Assembly (NCBI GenBank): GCA_964565715.1 | Contig: CAZMGG010000024.1 | Coordinates: 1-54,763 of the forward strand | Source: CAZMGG01 sp964565715 | GTDB taxonomy: Bacteria; Planctomycetota; UBA1135; UBA2386 | Length of the DNA: 54,763 nt | Reading direction: 5' to 3' | Shown: one piece after another, positions 16,662 through 24,260 of the stretch | How positions within the stretch are numbered: position 1 is the first letter of the stretch | How the letters are laid out: every line of letters begins with the position of its first letter | Notes under the pieces: model-generated | The model's database searches: none | Seen by the model: only the letters and a program-made list of their open reading frames with translations | Told to the model about the DNA's origin: nothing | Program-made: the position numbers and the translations under genes

Positions 16662-17174
16662 ATGCGCTGCCTCGTCCGCTCCGGCCTCCTCGCCCTCGCC
16701 ACGCTGTTCACCACCACGCTGCTGCCGGCGCAGGCGGCGGCGTTCTCGACCTTCGGCCAGGGCTGCACCGCGTCGGGGCTGCCGGTGCCGGCGATCGGCA
16801 TCCTCGGCCTGCCGCAGCTGAACACCACGTTCACGCTCACGTATACGGGGCCGAACCGGGCGACCTGGCCGACCTCGCTGCAGCCGATGGTGATGCTGGG
16901 CTTCCAGCAGGCGCAGTGGCCGGTGCCGCCGCTGTCCAGCTCGCAGCCCGCCGGTTGCACGGTCTACCTGCTGGCCGACTACTGGCAGCTGATGCCGGCC
17001 GGCGGCATCTCCTACGTGAACACGTTCTCGCTGACGGTGCCGAACCAGCCGATCCTGATCGGCACCAACCTGGTGGCGCAGTGGGGCTGCGTCAACCAGA
17101 CGTGCCTGGTGAACGGCTGCCGGGTGAACGCCCTGCTGACGTCGGACGCCGGGCTGCTGACGATCGGCCTGTAG
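16662..17174 (+). CDS. Secreted orphan of the shared C-terminal domain
   Basis: A 170-aa protein consisting of a signal peptide (residues 1-24, cut after LPAQA) and a single domain. The domain starts FSTFGQGCTASG, has a middle GCTVYLLADY strand and ends INxLxxSDAGLLTIGL. This matches the layout of the C-terminal domain of the 849-aa propeller-like protein (YGYGCP..., CALYTSLD..., F-L-x-P-x-x-x-L-x-G-L, SNGLTFTAGYL). Here the domain stands alone. Its role is unknown; it may bind the surface or act in export. The four to six Cys residues suggest disulfides, fitting an exported protein. Confidence 0.72.
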   Translation: MRCLVRSGLLALATLFTTTLLPAQAAAFSTFGQGCTASGLPVPAIGILGLPQLNTTFTLTYTGPNRATWPTSLQPMVMLGFQQAQWPVPPLSSSQPAGCTVYLLADYWQLMPAGGISYVNTFSLTVPNQPILIGTNLVAQWGCVNQTCLVNGCRVNALLTSDAGLLTIGL

Positions 17175-17203
17175 GCCGCTGGCATCCGATGGCGCGCAGC
17201 CGT

Positions 17204-17209
17204 TAGCCT
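17204..17209 (+). promoter_or_regulatory. -10 box for the MscS-like gene
   Basis: TAGCCT ends 9 nt before the ATG at 17219. The predicted start of transcription is within about 3 nt of the start codon, so the message would be leaderless or nearly so. The -35 region is not obvious. Confidence 0.5.
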
Positions 17210-17218
17210 GCCTGCCGC

Positions 17219-18907
17219 ATGCTGCCCCCGTTCCGTCTGCTCGCGCTGGTCGTGCTCGCCGTCCTGGTGGGCGCCGTTCCGGCCCAGAATCCGGCGCCGG
17301 GGCAGAATCCGGGTCCGGCTGCCGCCGGCCGGCGGCTGCTGCAGGATCCGGTGCAGCGCGCCGCGCTGCAGGCCCTGGCCGAGGACCTGGAGGCGCAGCG
17401 GCAGGCCCTGCGGCAGGCGCGCGAGGCGGTGACCACGGCGGCCGACAAGGCCCACGCCGTGCAGGAGGTGCGCGATCTGGAACAGGTCGTGCGTGACCTG
17501 GAGTGGCGCTTCGACTCGCTGGTGGTGGGCATCGACACGCGTGACTTCGACGTGCCGAAGAGCGCCGCCGAGGACCTGCAGTCGGAGCTGGGCCGGCTGC
17601 TGCAGCCGCTGGTGCAGAAGCTGAAGGACATCACCGCCGAGCCGCGCGAGATCGAGGAACTGGCGGCGCGGATCGACACCCTGGAGAAGGACCGGCTGCC
17701 GGTGGCGCGGCGGGCGCTGCAGCGGGTGCAGGCCGAGCTGGATGCGCTGGACCCGGCCAACGCCGAGAACGCGCGCCTGCGGAGCCACCTGGAGCAGGTA
17801 CGGAGCGGCTGGGAGGGCCGCCAGCGCACGATGCAGCAGCAGCTGGCGGTGCTGCGCGGGGAGCACCGCAACCGGCTGGACACGCGCACCTCGTTCTGGC
17901 GGGCGGCCACCGAGGAGACCCGCGACTTCTTCCGCAACCGCGGACTCAACCTGCTGCTGGCGGTGCTGGCGTTCCTCGGCGTCTACACCGGCCTGCGCTT
18001 CGTGCAGCGGCGGCTGTCGCTGACCCGGCGGCCGCGGGACGAGCGGGGCTTCCTGGCGCGGGTCGCCGAGGTGCTGCTCAACCTGCTGGTGGTGGGCGCG
18101 GCGGTGGGCGCCACGCTGATCACGCTCTACGTGGCCGGCGACTGGCTGCTGCTGGCGCTGGCGCTGATCTTCCTGCTGGGCGTCGGCTGGACCGCGATCC
18201 GGATGCTGCCGCAGTACTTCGAGCAGGTGCGGCTGATGCTCAACCTGGGCGCGGTGCGCGAGGGCGAGCGGATCGTCATCGACGGGCTGCCGTGGCGGGT
18301 GGATGCGCTGAAGTTCTACTCGGTGCTGACCAATCCGGAGCTGCAGGGCGGCGTGCTACGGATGCCGCTGCGCGACCTGATCGGCCAGCGCTCGCGGCCG
18401 ATGCATCCCGACGAGCCGTGGTTCCCGTGCCGGGTGGGCGACGTGGTGCTGCTGGCCGACGGCGTGCGCGGCAAGGTCAAGCTGCAGACGCCGGAGCACG
18501 TGGTGATGTCGCACTTCCAGGCCGAGCGGTCCTACGCCACGGCGGCGTTCCTGGAGCAGAGCCCGCGCAACCTGTCGCGCGGCTTCCTGGTGGACGTGGT
18601 GTTCGGCGTCGACTACCAGCATCAGGCGGAGGCCACCGAGACGATCCCGCGGGCGTTCCGCGAGGCCGTGCAGGCCGAGCTGCCGAAGACCGTGGAGCCG
18701 CGGCACATCGTCAAGGTCGATGCCGAGTTCCGCGAGGCCGGCGCGTCGTCGCTGGACGTGCTGGTGCTGGTGGAGATGAAGGGCGACGCCGCCGCCGACT
18801 CGCTGAAGATCCAGCGGCTGGTGCGCCGGATCCTCACCGACACCTGCACGCGGAACGGCTGGGTCATCCCGTTCCAGCAGATCACGGTGCATCAGGCGTC
18901 GGCCTGA
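17219..18907 (+). CDS. MscS-family mechanosensitive channel-like protein
   Basis: A 562-aa protein. A signal peptide (residues 1-23, ending VPAQ) is followed by a long charged coiled coil (about 40-225), presumably periplasmic. Three membrane helices follow (near 240-257, 280-300, 303-322), then the MscS beta domain (about 340-420; MLNLGAVREGERIVIDGLPWRVD type) and a C-terminal alpha/beta cytoplasmic domain (SRGFLVDVVFGVDYQ). MscS channels open under membrane tension to release solutes. The pore-helix Gly/Ala pattern is less regular than in MscS of E. coli, so gating properties are uncertain. The last codons overlap a 15-bp tandem duplication. Confidence 0.83.
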   Translation: MLPPFRLLALVVLAVLVGAVPAQNPAPGQNPGPAAAGRRLLQDPVQRAALQALAEDLEAQRQALRQAREAVTTAADKAHAVQEVRDLEQVVRDLEWRFDSLVVGIDTRDFDVPKSAAEDLQSELGRLLQPLVQKLKDITAEPREIEELAARIDTLEKDRLPVARRALQRVQAELDALDPANAENARLRSHLEQVRSGWEGRQRTMQQQLAVLRGEHRNRLDTRTSFWRAATEETRDFFRNRGLNLLLAVLAFLGVYTGLRFVQRRLSLTRRPRDERGFLARVAEVLLNLLVVGAAVGATLITLYVAGDWLLLALALIFLLGVGWTAIRMLPQYFEQVRLMLNLGAVREGERIVIDGLPWRVDALKFYSVLTNPELQGGVLRMPLRDLIGQRSRPMHPDEPWFPCRVGDVVLLADGVRGKVKLQTPEHVVMSHFQAERSYATAAFLEQSPRNLSRGFLVDVVFGVDYQHQAEATETIPRAFREAVQAELPKTVEPRHIVKVDAEFREAGASSLDVLVLVEMKGDAAADSLKIQRLVRRILTDTCTRNGWVIPFQQITVHQASA

Positions 18908-18930
18908 AGACATCCGGCCTGAAGAAATCC
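18901..18930. repeat. 15-bp tandem duplication
   Basis: GGCCTGAAGACATCC is followed directly by GGCCTGAAGAAATCC, with one mismatch. The first copy contains the stop codon of the MscS-like gene (18905-18907). It probably arose by local slippage and has no evident function. Confidence 0.7.
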
Positions 18931-18933
18931 GTT

Positions 18934-18950
18934 CGGCGGCGTAACCGCCG
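18934..18950 (+). terminator. Hairpin after the MscS-like gene
   Basis: CGGCGG-CGTAA-CCGCCG forms a 6-bp GC stem in the 79-bp gap before radC. There is no U-tract; a weak terminator is possible. Confidence 0.35.
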
Positions 18951-18986
18951 GCGATTCCGGGGGCACAGGGAATCGGAGGCATTTGC

Positions 18987-19679
18987 ATGGCCGATTCCCC
19001 GAGCGAAGACCGCGGCCCCGCCTACGGGCCGCGGGAGCGCATCCTGCACCTGGGCGAACGCCGGCTCGGCGACGCCGAGTGCCTGGCATTGATCCTGCGG
19101 ACCGGCCAGCGCGGCGAGGACGCCCAGCAGATGGCCCACCGCCTGCTGCGGCAGTTCGGCGGGCTGGCCGGGCTCGGCGCCGCCGAGGTGCGGGAGGTGG
19201 CGTCGCTGCCGGGAGTCGGACTGACCCGGGCGGCGGCGGTGCTGGCGGCGTTCGGGCTCGCCCGCCGGCTCGGCGAGTGCCGGCTGCGGCCCGGGGTCAC
19301 CCTGCGCAGCGGCGGCGACGTGGCGCGGGTGGTGCTGGAGGCGGCCCGCGGCAGCCGGCGGGAGAACTTCTTCGCGCTGCTGCTCGACAACCGGCACCGG
19401 ATCCTGGGGTTGCGGGTGGTCTCCACCGGCAGCCTGGACTCGGCGCCGGTGCATCCGCGCGAGGTGTTCTCGCCGGCGATCCGGGAGGGCGCGGCGGCGG
19501 TGGTGGTGGCGCACAACCATCCGTCCGGCGATCCGTCGCCGAGCGCCGAGGACCGGGCGGTGACCGAACGGCTGCGCTGCGCCGGCGAACTGGTCGGCAT
19601 CGAGGTGCTCGACCACGTGGTGGTGGGCAGCGACCGCTTCTACTCGTTCGCCGAGGAGGTCTGCCGGCCCATCCCGTAG
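18987..19679 (+). CDS. radC: RadC family JAB/MPN-domain protein
   Basis: A 230-aa protein. The N-terminal UPF0758 region (residues 10-100) includes a helix-hairpin-helix-like LPGVGLTRAAAVLAAF. The JAB/MPN domain follows with the metal-binding JAMM motif: the Glu in RRENFFALLLD and H-x-H in VAHNHPSGDPSPSAED, with the downstream Asp. RadC was once linked to DNA repair; its true role is unclear. A strong GGAGG ribosome-binding site (18975-18979) sits 7 nt before the ATG. The 3' end overlaps the convergent rsmE gene by 40 bases. Confidence 0.95.
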   Translation: MADSPSEDRGPAYGPRERILHLGERRLGDAECLALILRTGQRGEDAQQMAHRLLRQFGGLAGLGAAEVREVASLPGVGLTRAAAVLAAFGLARRLGECRLRPGVTLRSGGDVARVVLEAARGSRRENFFALLLDNRHRILGLRVVSTGSLDSAPVHPREVFSPAIREGAAAVVVAHNHPSGDPSPSAEDRAVTERLRCAGELVGIEVLDHVVVGSDRFYSFAEEVCRPIP

Positions 19680-20350
19680 AGGATCGCGGCGCCGACCACC
19701 GCCGCGGTCTCGGTGCGCAGCACGAACGGGCCGAGCGCCGCCGGCCGGAAGCCCGCCGCCAGGGCCGCCTGCCGTTCGTCCGGGGCGAAGCCGCCCTCGG
19801 GGCCCACCAGCAGCACGGCGGCGTCGGTGGCGGCCGGTCCGAGCGGCGGGCCGCTGGGATCGGCGAGGTAGCGTTCGGCGGGCAGGGTCGGGTCCTGCAG
19901 GAAGTCCTGCAGCGCGCGGGGCTCGTGCACCAGAGGCACCCAGGCCCGGTCGCACTGGCCGGCGGCGGCCTCGCACTGCCGGCGCCAGCGCGAGGCCTTG
20001 TCGCCCTGCGGCCGGCTGCGGCCGGTGCCGAGCGGGTGGAAGACCGCGGTGCCCACCTCGGTGCCGTGCTCGAACAGCCACTCGGCGCGGTTCCAGCGCG
20101 GCGGCGCCACCGCCAGGTGGATCTCCGGCCGGGGCCGGGGCTGGCGCCGGTGCGGCCCGATCGTCACCAGCAGGTCGCGGCCCTGCCGGGCGGTGACCTG
20201 GGCCGTGCACTGGCTGCCCTGGCCGTCGTGCAGGATCACCTCGTCGCCGGGCATGACCCGCAGGACGGTGCCGAGGTGGTGGGCCACCGGGCCGTGCAGG
20301 CGGCCGGGACCGGGCGCGGGCAGCGGCTGGAGCAGGTAGCGGCGGGCCAT
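19640..20350 (-). CDS. rsmE: 16S rRNA (uracil-1498-N3)-methyltransferase RsmE
   Basis: A 236-aa SPOUT-family enzyme that methylates U1498 of 16S rRNA. The N-terminal PUA-like part begins MARRYLLQPL. The knotted SAM-binding half has LAVAPPRWNRAEWLFEHGTE, GPEGGFAPDE and the C-terminal LGPFVLRTETAAVVGAA, all family hallmarks. An in-frame ATG at 20362 would add 4 residues, but a CAAGAT -10-like box (20361-20366) just upstream of 20350 favours the shorter form. It converges on radC. Confidence 0.94.
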   Translation of the reverse strand: MARRYLLQPLPAPGPGRLHGPVAHHLGTVLRVMPGDEVILHDGQGSQCTAQVTARQGRDLLVTIGPHRRQPRPRPEIHLAVAPPRWNRAEWLFEHGTEVGTAVFHPLGTGRSRPQGDKASRWRRQCEAAAGQCDRAWVPLVHEPRALQDFLQDPTLPAERYLADPSGPPLGPAATDAAVLLVGPEGGFAPDERQAALAAGFRPAALGPFVLRTETAAVVGAAILYGMGRQTSSANE

Positions 20351-20360
20351 CGGGGCGGGC

Positions 20361-20366
20361 ATCTTG
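20361..20366 (-). promoter_or_regulatory. -10-like box for rsmE
   Basis: Minus-strand CAAGAT ends 10 nt before the ATG at 20350. It matches the short-leader pattern seen at other starts in this window. Confidence 0.4.
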
Positions 20367-20417
20367 GCCGGTCGGCCGTTCCGGCGCGAGAACCCTTGCG
20401 GCGGGCGGTTTGCGCCT

Positions 20418-20445
20418 TTGACAGCAAGCAGACACGGCGTAGCTT
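20418..20445 (+). promoter_or_regulatory. Strong sigma70-type promoter upstream of the pilus operon
   Basis: A perfect consensus -35 TTGACA (20418-20423), a 16-bp spacer and TAGCTT (20440-20445). The predicted start near 20452 lies about 195 nt before the FHA-protein ATG, an unusually long leader for this genome. Confidence 0.65.
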
Positions 20446-20451
20446 GGTCGC

Positions 20452-20546
20452 CTTCCTCCGCCCGGCGTCGGAATGGCGTAACCCCGGTCGGCGGATCCGC
20501 TAGAGCGACCCCGGTCGCATCGCCGGCAGCTCACCCCTCGCTGCCG
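20452..20546 (+). ncRNA. Structured leader or small RNA candidate
   Basis: Between a strong promoter and the FHA gene lie two hairpins: GCGACC-CC-GGTCGC (20505-20518) and CGGCAGC-(9 nt)-GCTGCCG (20524-20546). A minimal start-stop ORF ATG GCG TAA sits at 20474-20482. No known riboswitch or RNA family is recognised. It could be a 5' leader controlling the pilus operon or a separate small RNA, given a second -10 box at 20565. Confidence 0.35.
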
Positions 20547-20564
20547 TCGGGCGGGTCCGTCCCC

Positions 20565-20570
20565 TAGGGT
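20565..20570 (+). promoter_or_regulatory. Second -10 box before the FHA gene
   Basis: TAGGGT lies 22 nt before an in-frame GTG (20593) and 76 nt before the ATG at 20647. No good -35 box is visible. It may be an internal promoter within the leader. Confidence 0.35.
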
Positions 20571-20646
20571 CGCTGCCTGCCGCCGGTCGGGCGTGGCCCA
20601 TCAGACCGCGGCCGGTGCCCCCCGGCCGCCCCCGCAACCCCTCCGC

Positions 20647-22584
20647 ATGGCCGAATACGTTCTGGAGATCCTCGACGGCGACCGCGCCGGCGAGGTGGTG
20701 GCCTTGTCCGCGCGCCTGCGCATCGGCCGGAAGCCGACCAACGACCTGACGATCCAGGACGAGAAGACGTCCGGCGCCCACTGCGAGGTGCTGCAGGAAG
20801 GGGATCGCCACGTGCTGCGCGACCTCGGCTCCACCAATGGCACGCTGATCGACGGCAAGCGCATCACCGAGGTGGTGTTGACGCCGGGCGACGTGTTCCA
20901 GGCCGGTCGTGTTCGGATCGGCTATCGCCAGAGCGACGCGCCGAGCCTCGCTGGCACGGCGGCCGGCGGCGGCGCCGAGGACCTGACCGTGCATCGGCTC
21001 GATCAGAGCCGGCTGCAGGGCGGCAAGCGCGGCGGCACCCTGGCGCTGCTGGTGCTGCTGGTGCTGGCCGGCGGCGGGGCTGTGGCGTGGCAGTTCCTGC
21101 GGCCGGGCGGCGGCGAGGGCGGCGGCGGCGGGCCGCGGCAGCGGGCGCCGCTGCAGGTGGCCGGCAACCGGCTGCCCGGTGCCGCCGGCAGCTGCGAGGA
21201 CGAGCAGGGCTGGACCCTGCGGGCGGCGGGGCTCGGCTTCACGCCCGGCAGCGGTGGCAACACCGGGGCTGGCTGCCTGGAGGCGGCGCGGCCCGAGGCG
21301 GGCGGCGACGACTTCGCCATGGCCCGGCTGGCCGAACCGCTGACGGTGATCGCCGGTCGCGCGCTGACCCTGTCGGCGCATCTGCGCACGCTCGGCGGCG
21401 GGCAGGCCGGCGTGCGGCTGCGCTTCTTCTCGTCGGTGGCCGGCAACCCGCTGGCGTTCCGCGCCGGCACCCGGGTGGGCGAACACGACGGCTGGAGCGA
21501 GGTGCGCTGCCAGGCCACGGTGCCGCCCGGCGCCGACCGGGTCGAGGTGGAACTGGTGGCGGCGCTGCCGGGTAGCGGCGCGGTGGCCCAGGTGGACGAC
21601 GTGGCGCTGGTCGAGACCGGCAGCGGCGAGAGCGTCAACCTGCAGGCCGAGCAGACCGGCCAGACCCTGCTGGGGGCCGGTGGCGGCGTGGCGCTGCGTT
21701 CCACCGATCCGGAGCAGCCGGCGATCCTGCACACCGTGCGGCCGGAGCTGACCTCGGGTGCGCTGCTCGGCCTGCACAAGGCCGGGCTCACCTGCCTCAC
21801 CGACGTCGGCGGTTCGCTGACGGCGACGGCCACCGAGCGCGGCTTCGCTCTCGCCTTCCAGGGCGTGCGCGACCTGCTGCTGGAGTTCCCGGCCGAGGCC
21901 GAGGGCGGCCTGCTGCAGCGGACCGGGCAGGAGCCGTTCGCCACCCTGTCCGAGGGGGGCGCGTTCACCGCCCAGCAGGTGCTGCTCGGCGACGGCCGCA
22001 CGCGCGTCCTGCTGTCGCTGCCGGCGCCGGCGTCGATGACCGGCAAAGCGGCGGGCGGGCGCTTCCGGCTGGCGCTGGCCGCCGAGCAGCTCGAACTGGT
22101 GGTCAACCTGCGCGCCGAGAAGCTGGCGGCGCAGGAGCAGATCCGGGCGGCGCGGGCCGAGGCCGGACGGGCGCCGGGCGTGGCGCTCGACCGCCTGCGG
22201 GACCTGGCCCGCAACCTGCCGCACGACACCGACTCGCTGCGCGAGGCGCAGTCGCTCCGCGGTGAACTGCAGCAGGCCCTGGCCGACCGGCTGGCGCGCC
22301 TGCGCCGCAACCTGGACGACGCGTCCTACTTCGACACCCGCGGCGGCTTCCAGCGGGTGGTGGAGGGGATCGACGAGCTGATCGCCCTCTACGGCGAGCA
22401 CAACCTGCCCGATGCCGAGGCGGTGCAGCAGGCCCGGGCGACGGCCGCCGGGCGCCTCACCGCGCTGGACGCGGTGGCGCAGCAGGCCGCGAAGAAGCGG
22501 CTGGAGGAGCTGGCGCGGCTGTTCGGCGAGAGCGGTCAGGAAGGCCTGAGCCGCCTGGTCCGTGACTACCTGGAGGGCAAGTGA
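20647..22584 (+). CDS. FHA-domain membrane protein with beta-sandwich region
   Basis: A 645-aa protein from the ATG at 20647, where the FHA domain begins (MAEYVLEILDGDRAGE). A GTG at 20593 would add 18 Pro-rich residues. The FHA domain (1-95) has IGRKPTND, the Ser-x-x-His motif as TSGAHCEV and DLGSTNGT, so phosphothreonine binding is likely. One membrane helix lies near 125-147. The outer region has a carbohydrate-binding-like beta-sandwich (about 155-320), a second beta region (330-480) and a C-terminal coiled coil (485-645). The topology puts the FHA domain inside and the sandwich outside. First gene of the pilus-like operon; its stop overlaps the next start (TGATG). Together with the kinase at 3791 it hints at phospho-control, but that link is a guess. 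Confidence 0.85.
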   Translation: MAEYVLEILDGDRAGEVVALSARLRIGRKPTNDLTIQDEKTSGAHCEVLQEGDRHVLRDLGSTNGTLIDGKRITEVVLTPGDVFQAGRVRIGYRQSDAPSLAGTAAGGGAEDLTVHRLDQSRLQGGKRGGTLALLVLLVLAGGGAVAWQFLRPGGGEGGGGGPRQRAPLQVAGNRLPGAAGSCEDEQGWTLRAAGLGFTPGSGGNTGAGCLEAARPEAGGDDFAMARLAEPLTVIAGRALTLSAHLRTLGGGQAGVRLRFFSSVAGNPLAFRAGTRVGEHDGWSEVRCQATVPPGADRVEVELVAALPGSGAVAQVDDVALVETGSGESVNLQAEQTGQTLLGAGGGVALRSTDPEQPAILHTVRPELTSGALLGLHKAGLTCLTDVGGSLTATATERGFALAFQGVRDLLLEFPAEAEGGLLQRTGQEPFATLSEGGAFTAQQVLLGDGRTRVLLSLPAPASMTGKAAGGRFRLALAAEQLELVVNLRAEKLAAQEQIRAARAEAGRAPGVALDRLRDLARNLPHDTDSLREAQSLRGELQQALADRLARLRRNLDDASYFDTRGGFQRVVEGIDELIALYGEHNLPDAEAVQQARATAAGRLTALDAVAQQAAKKRLEELARLFGESGQEGLSRLVRDYLEGK

Positions 22585-24260
22585 TGGCGGGCAAGGCGGT
22601 GGCGATCGACATCGGCAGCCATGGCACCAAGGTGCTGTCGCTGCGGGCGGGCAAGAACGGCCTGCAGGTGCTGCGCTTCTGCGCGGTGCCGGCCGGCGAG
22701 GGCGCGCGGGCGGTGGCGGCCCACGGCATCCCGCTGCAGGACGCGGTCTGCGGCCTGTCGGGCCGCGACATGACGCTGCGCTACAGCCAGGTGCCGCCGA
22801 CCCCGGACTGGCAGCTGCGCAGCCTGATGGATCTGGAGATCCAGGACCTGGCGCAGCAGTCCGGCGGCGGCCTGTCGGCGGACTACAACCTGCTGCCGCA
22901 GCTCGATCCGGAGGCCGGCAGCGACACCGTGCTGCTGGCGCTGGCCAGGGACGAGGCGCTGGACCGGCTGTCGGCGGAGGTGAAGGCCATGGGCGGCAGC
23001 GCCACCGGCTTCTCGCCCAACTGCATCGCCATCTACAACGCCTACCTGAAGGCGGGGCCGGTCGACGAGGACGCCGTGGTGTGTCTCGTCAACATCGGCC
23101 ACCAGACGCTGGACATCGCCCTGGTGAAGGGCGTCGACCTGCTGTTCGCCCGCAACCTGAGCGGCGGCGGCAAGGTGCTCGACGACGCCATCGCCGCGGC
23201 GTTCAACGTCAGCGAGCGCAAGGCCGAGTCGCTGAAGCGCGACCTGCTCGACCTCGACCCGGCCAGCCGCGGCCGCTACGCGTCGGGGCAGGCGGAGAAG
23301 GTCACCATGGCGGCGGGCGGCGCCGCCAACGCCATCGTCGCCGGCATCCAGTCGTCGCTGGCGTTCTGCAAGACGCAGACGAAGATCGCCGACCTGCGCC
23401 TGGACAAGGTGCTGCTGTGCGGCGGCGGCAGCCGCCTGCGCGGCCTGCGCGGCCTGCTGCGCGAGGCCCTGCGCTGCCCGGCCGAGGTGTTCGATCCGTT
23501 CGCCAACCTGGACCTCGCCGCACTGCCGCAGGCCGAACAGGAGCAGCTGCAGGCGATGCGCAGCGAGGCGGTGGTGGCGCTGGGGCTGGCCGCGGCGCGC
23601 ACCGACGACTCGCTCTACGCGCTGGAGGTGGTGCCGGCGGCGGTGCGCAAGCGCCAGCACTTCACCCAGCGGACCGTCTGGAACATCGCCGCCGGGCTGG
23701 TCGGCGTCGTGCTGCTCGTGCTGTTCGCCCGGCAGATGCAGGCCGACGAGCTGGTCGCCGACGGCGCCCTGCGGCGGATCCAGCGCCAGCGCATCAGCGC
23801 CAACCAGATCCACGACGAGACCGACAAGCTGGCGCAGCAGAACCTGCGCGACCGCGCCCTGGTCGAGCACCTGGCGACCCTGGCGGCGCCGTTGCACGGC
23901 GCCGTGCGCACGGCCCAGGCGGTGCGCCAGCACCTGCCGCCGCAGCTCTGGCTGAAGAAGTTCGAGGTGACGCAGAAGGCGGCGGCCGGGGCCGGCGCCG
24001 GCGGCACCGGCGGCGGCCGCCGGCCGGTGGTGATCGTCGAGGGCGGCGGCAAGGAGATCGACGGTGTGGACGTGGGCGCGGTGTTCCTCGAGTTCAGCAA
24101 GGCGTTCCGCTCCGATCCGCGCATCCCGCAGAGCCCGCCGCATCCGCCGGACGCGGTCACCGCCGAGTCGCCGCCGTCCGCCGACGCGACCCTGCAGTTC
24201 CGCTTCACCATCGACTGGACGCCGCGGGCCGCGGCGCCGGCCGCGAAGGAGGTGCCGTGA
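22584..24260 (+). CDS. pilM: PilM-PilN fusion, type IV pilus-type assembly protein
   Basis: A 558-aa protein. Residues 1-350 are an actin-like PilM/GspL-type ATPase fold: AIDIGSHGTKVLSL (phosphate 1), the segment VCLVNIGHQTLDIALV (phosphate 2), and LLCGGGSRLRGLRGLL (adenosine motif). A membrane helix (about 368-385) follows, then a periplasmic helical region and a small PilN-like beta domain (about 440-545). In most type IV pilus systems PilM (cytoplasmic) and PilN (membrane) are separate; here they are one chain, as in GspL. A Gly/Ala linker breaks the C-terminal domain near 467-478. It starts at ATG 22584, overlapping the FHA stop, and ends overlapping the PilO-like start. Confidence 0.85.
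   Translation: MAGKAVAIDIGSHGTKVLSLRAGKNGLQVLRFCAVPAGEGARAVAAHGIPLQDAVCGLSGRDMTLRYSQVPPTPDWQLRSLMDLEIQDLAQQSGGGLSADYNLLPQLDPEAGSDTVLLALARDEALDRLSAEVKAMGGSATGFSPNCIAIYNAYLKAGPVDEDAVVCLVNIGHQTLDIALVKGVDLLFARNLSGGGKVLDDAIAAAFNVSERKAESLKRDLLDLDPASRGRYASGQAEKVTMAAGGAANAIVAGIQSSLAFCKTQTKIADLRLDKVLLCGGGSRLRGLRGLLREALRCPAEVFDPFANLDLAALPQAEQEQLQAMRSEAVVALGLAAARTDDSLYALEVVPAAVRKRQHFTQRTVWNIAAGLVGVVLLVLFARQMQADELVADGALRRIQRQRISANQIHDETDKLAQQNLRDRALVEHLATLAAPLHGAVRTAQAVRQHLPPQLWLKKFEVTQKAAAGAGAGGTGGGRRPVVIVEGGGKEIDGVDVGAVFLEFSKAFRSDPRIPQSPPHPPDAVTAESPPSADATLQFRFTIDWTPRAAAPAAKEVP

Noticed and set aside
20452..20546. SRP (4.5S) RNA
   Set aside because: The conserved GGAA tetraloop region and its asymmetric bulge are not present.
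20593..20646. GTG at 20593 as the start of the FHA protein
   Set aside because: It adds 18 Ala/Pro-rich residues that do not belong to the FHA fold; the ATG at 20647 starts exactly at the domain. Left as an alternative in the gene entry.
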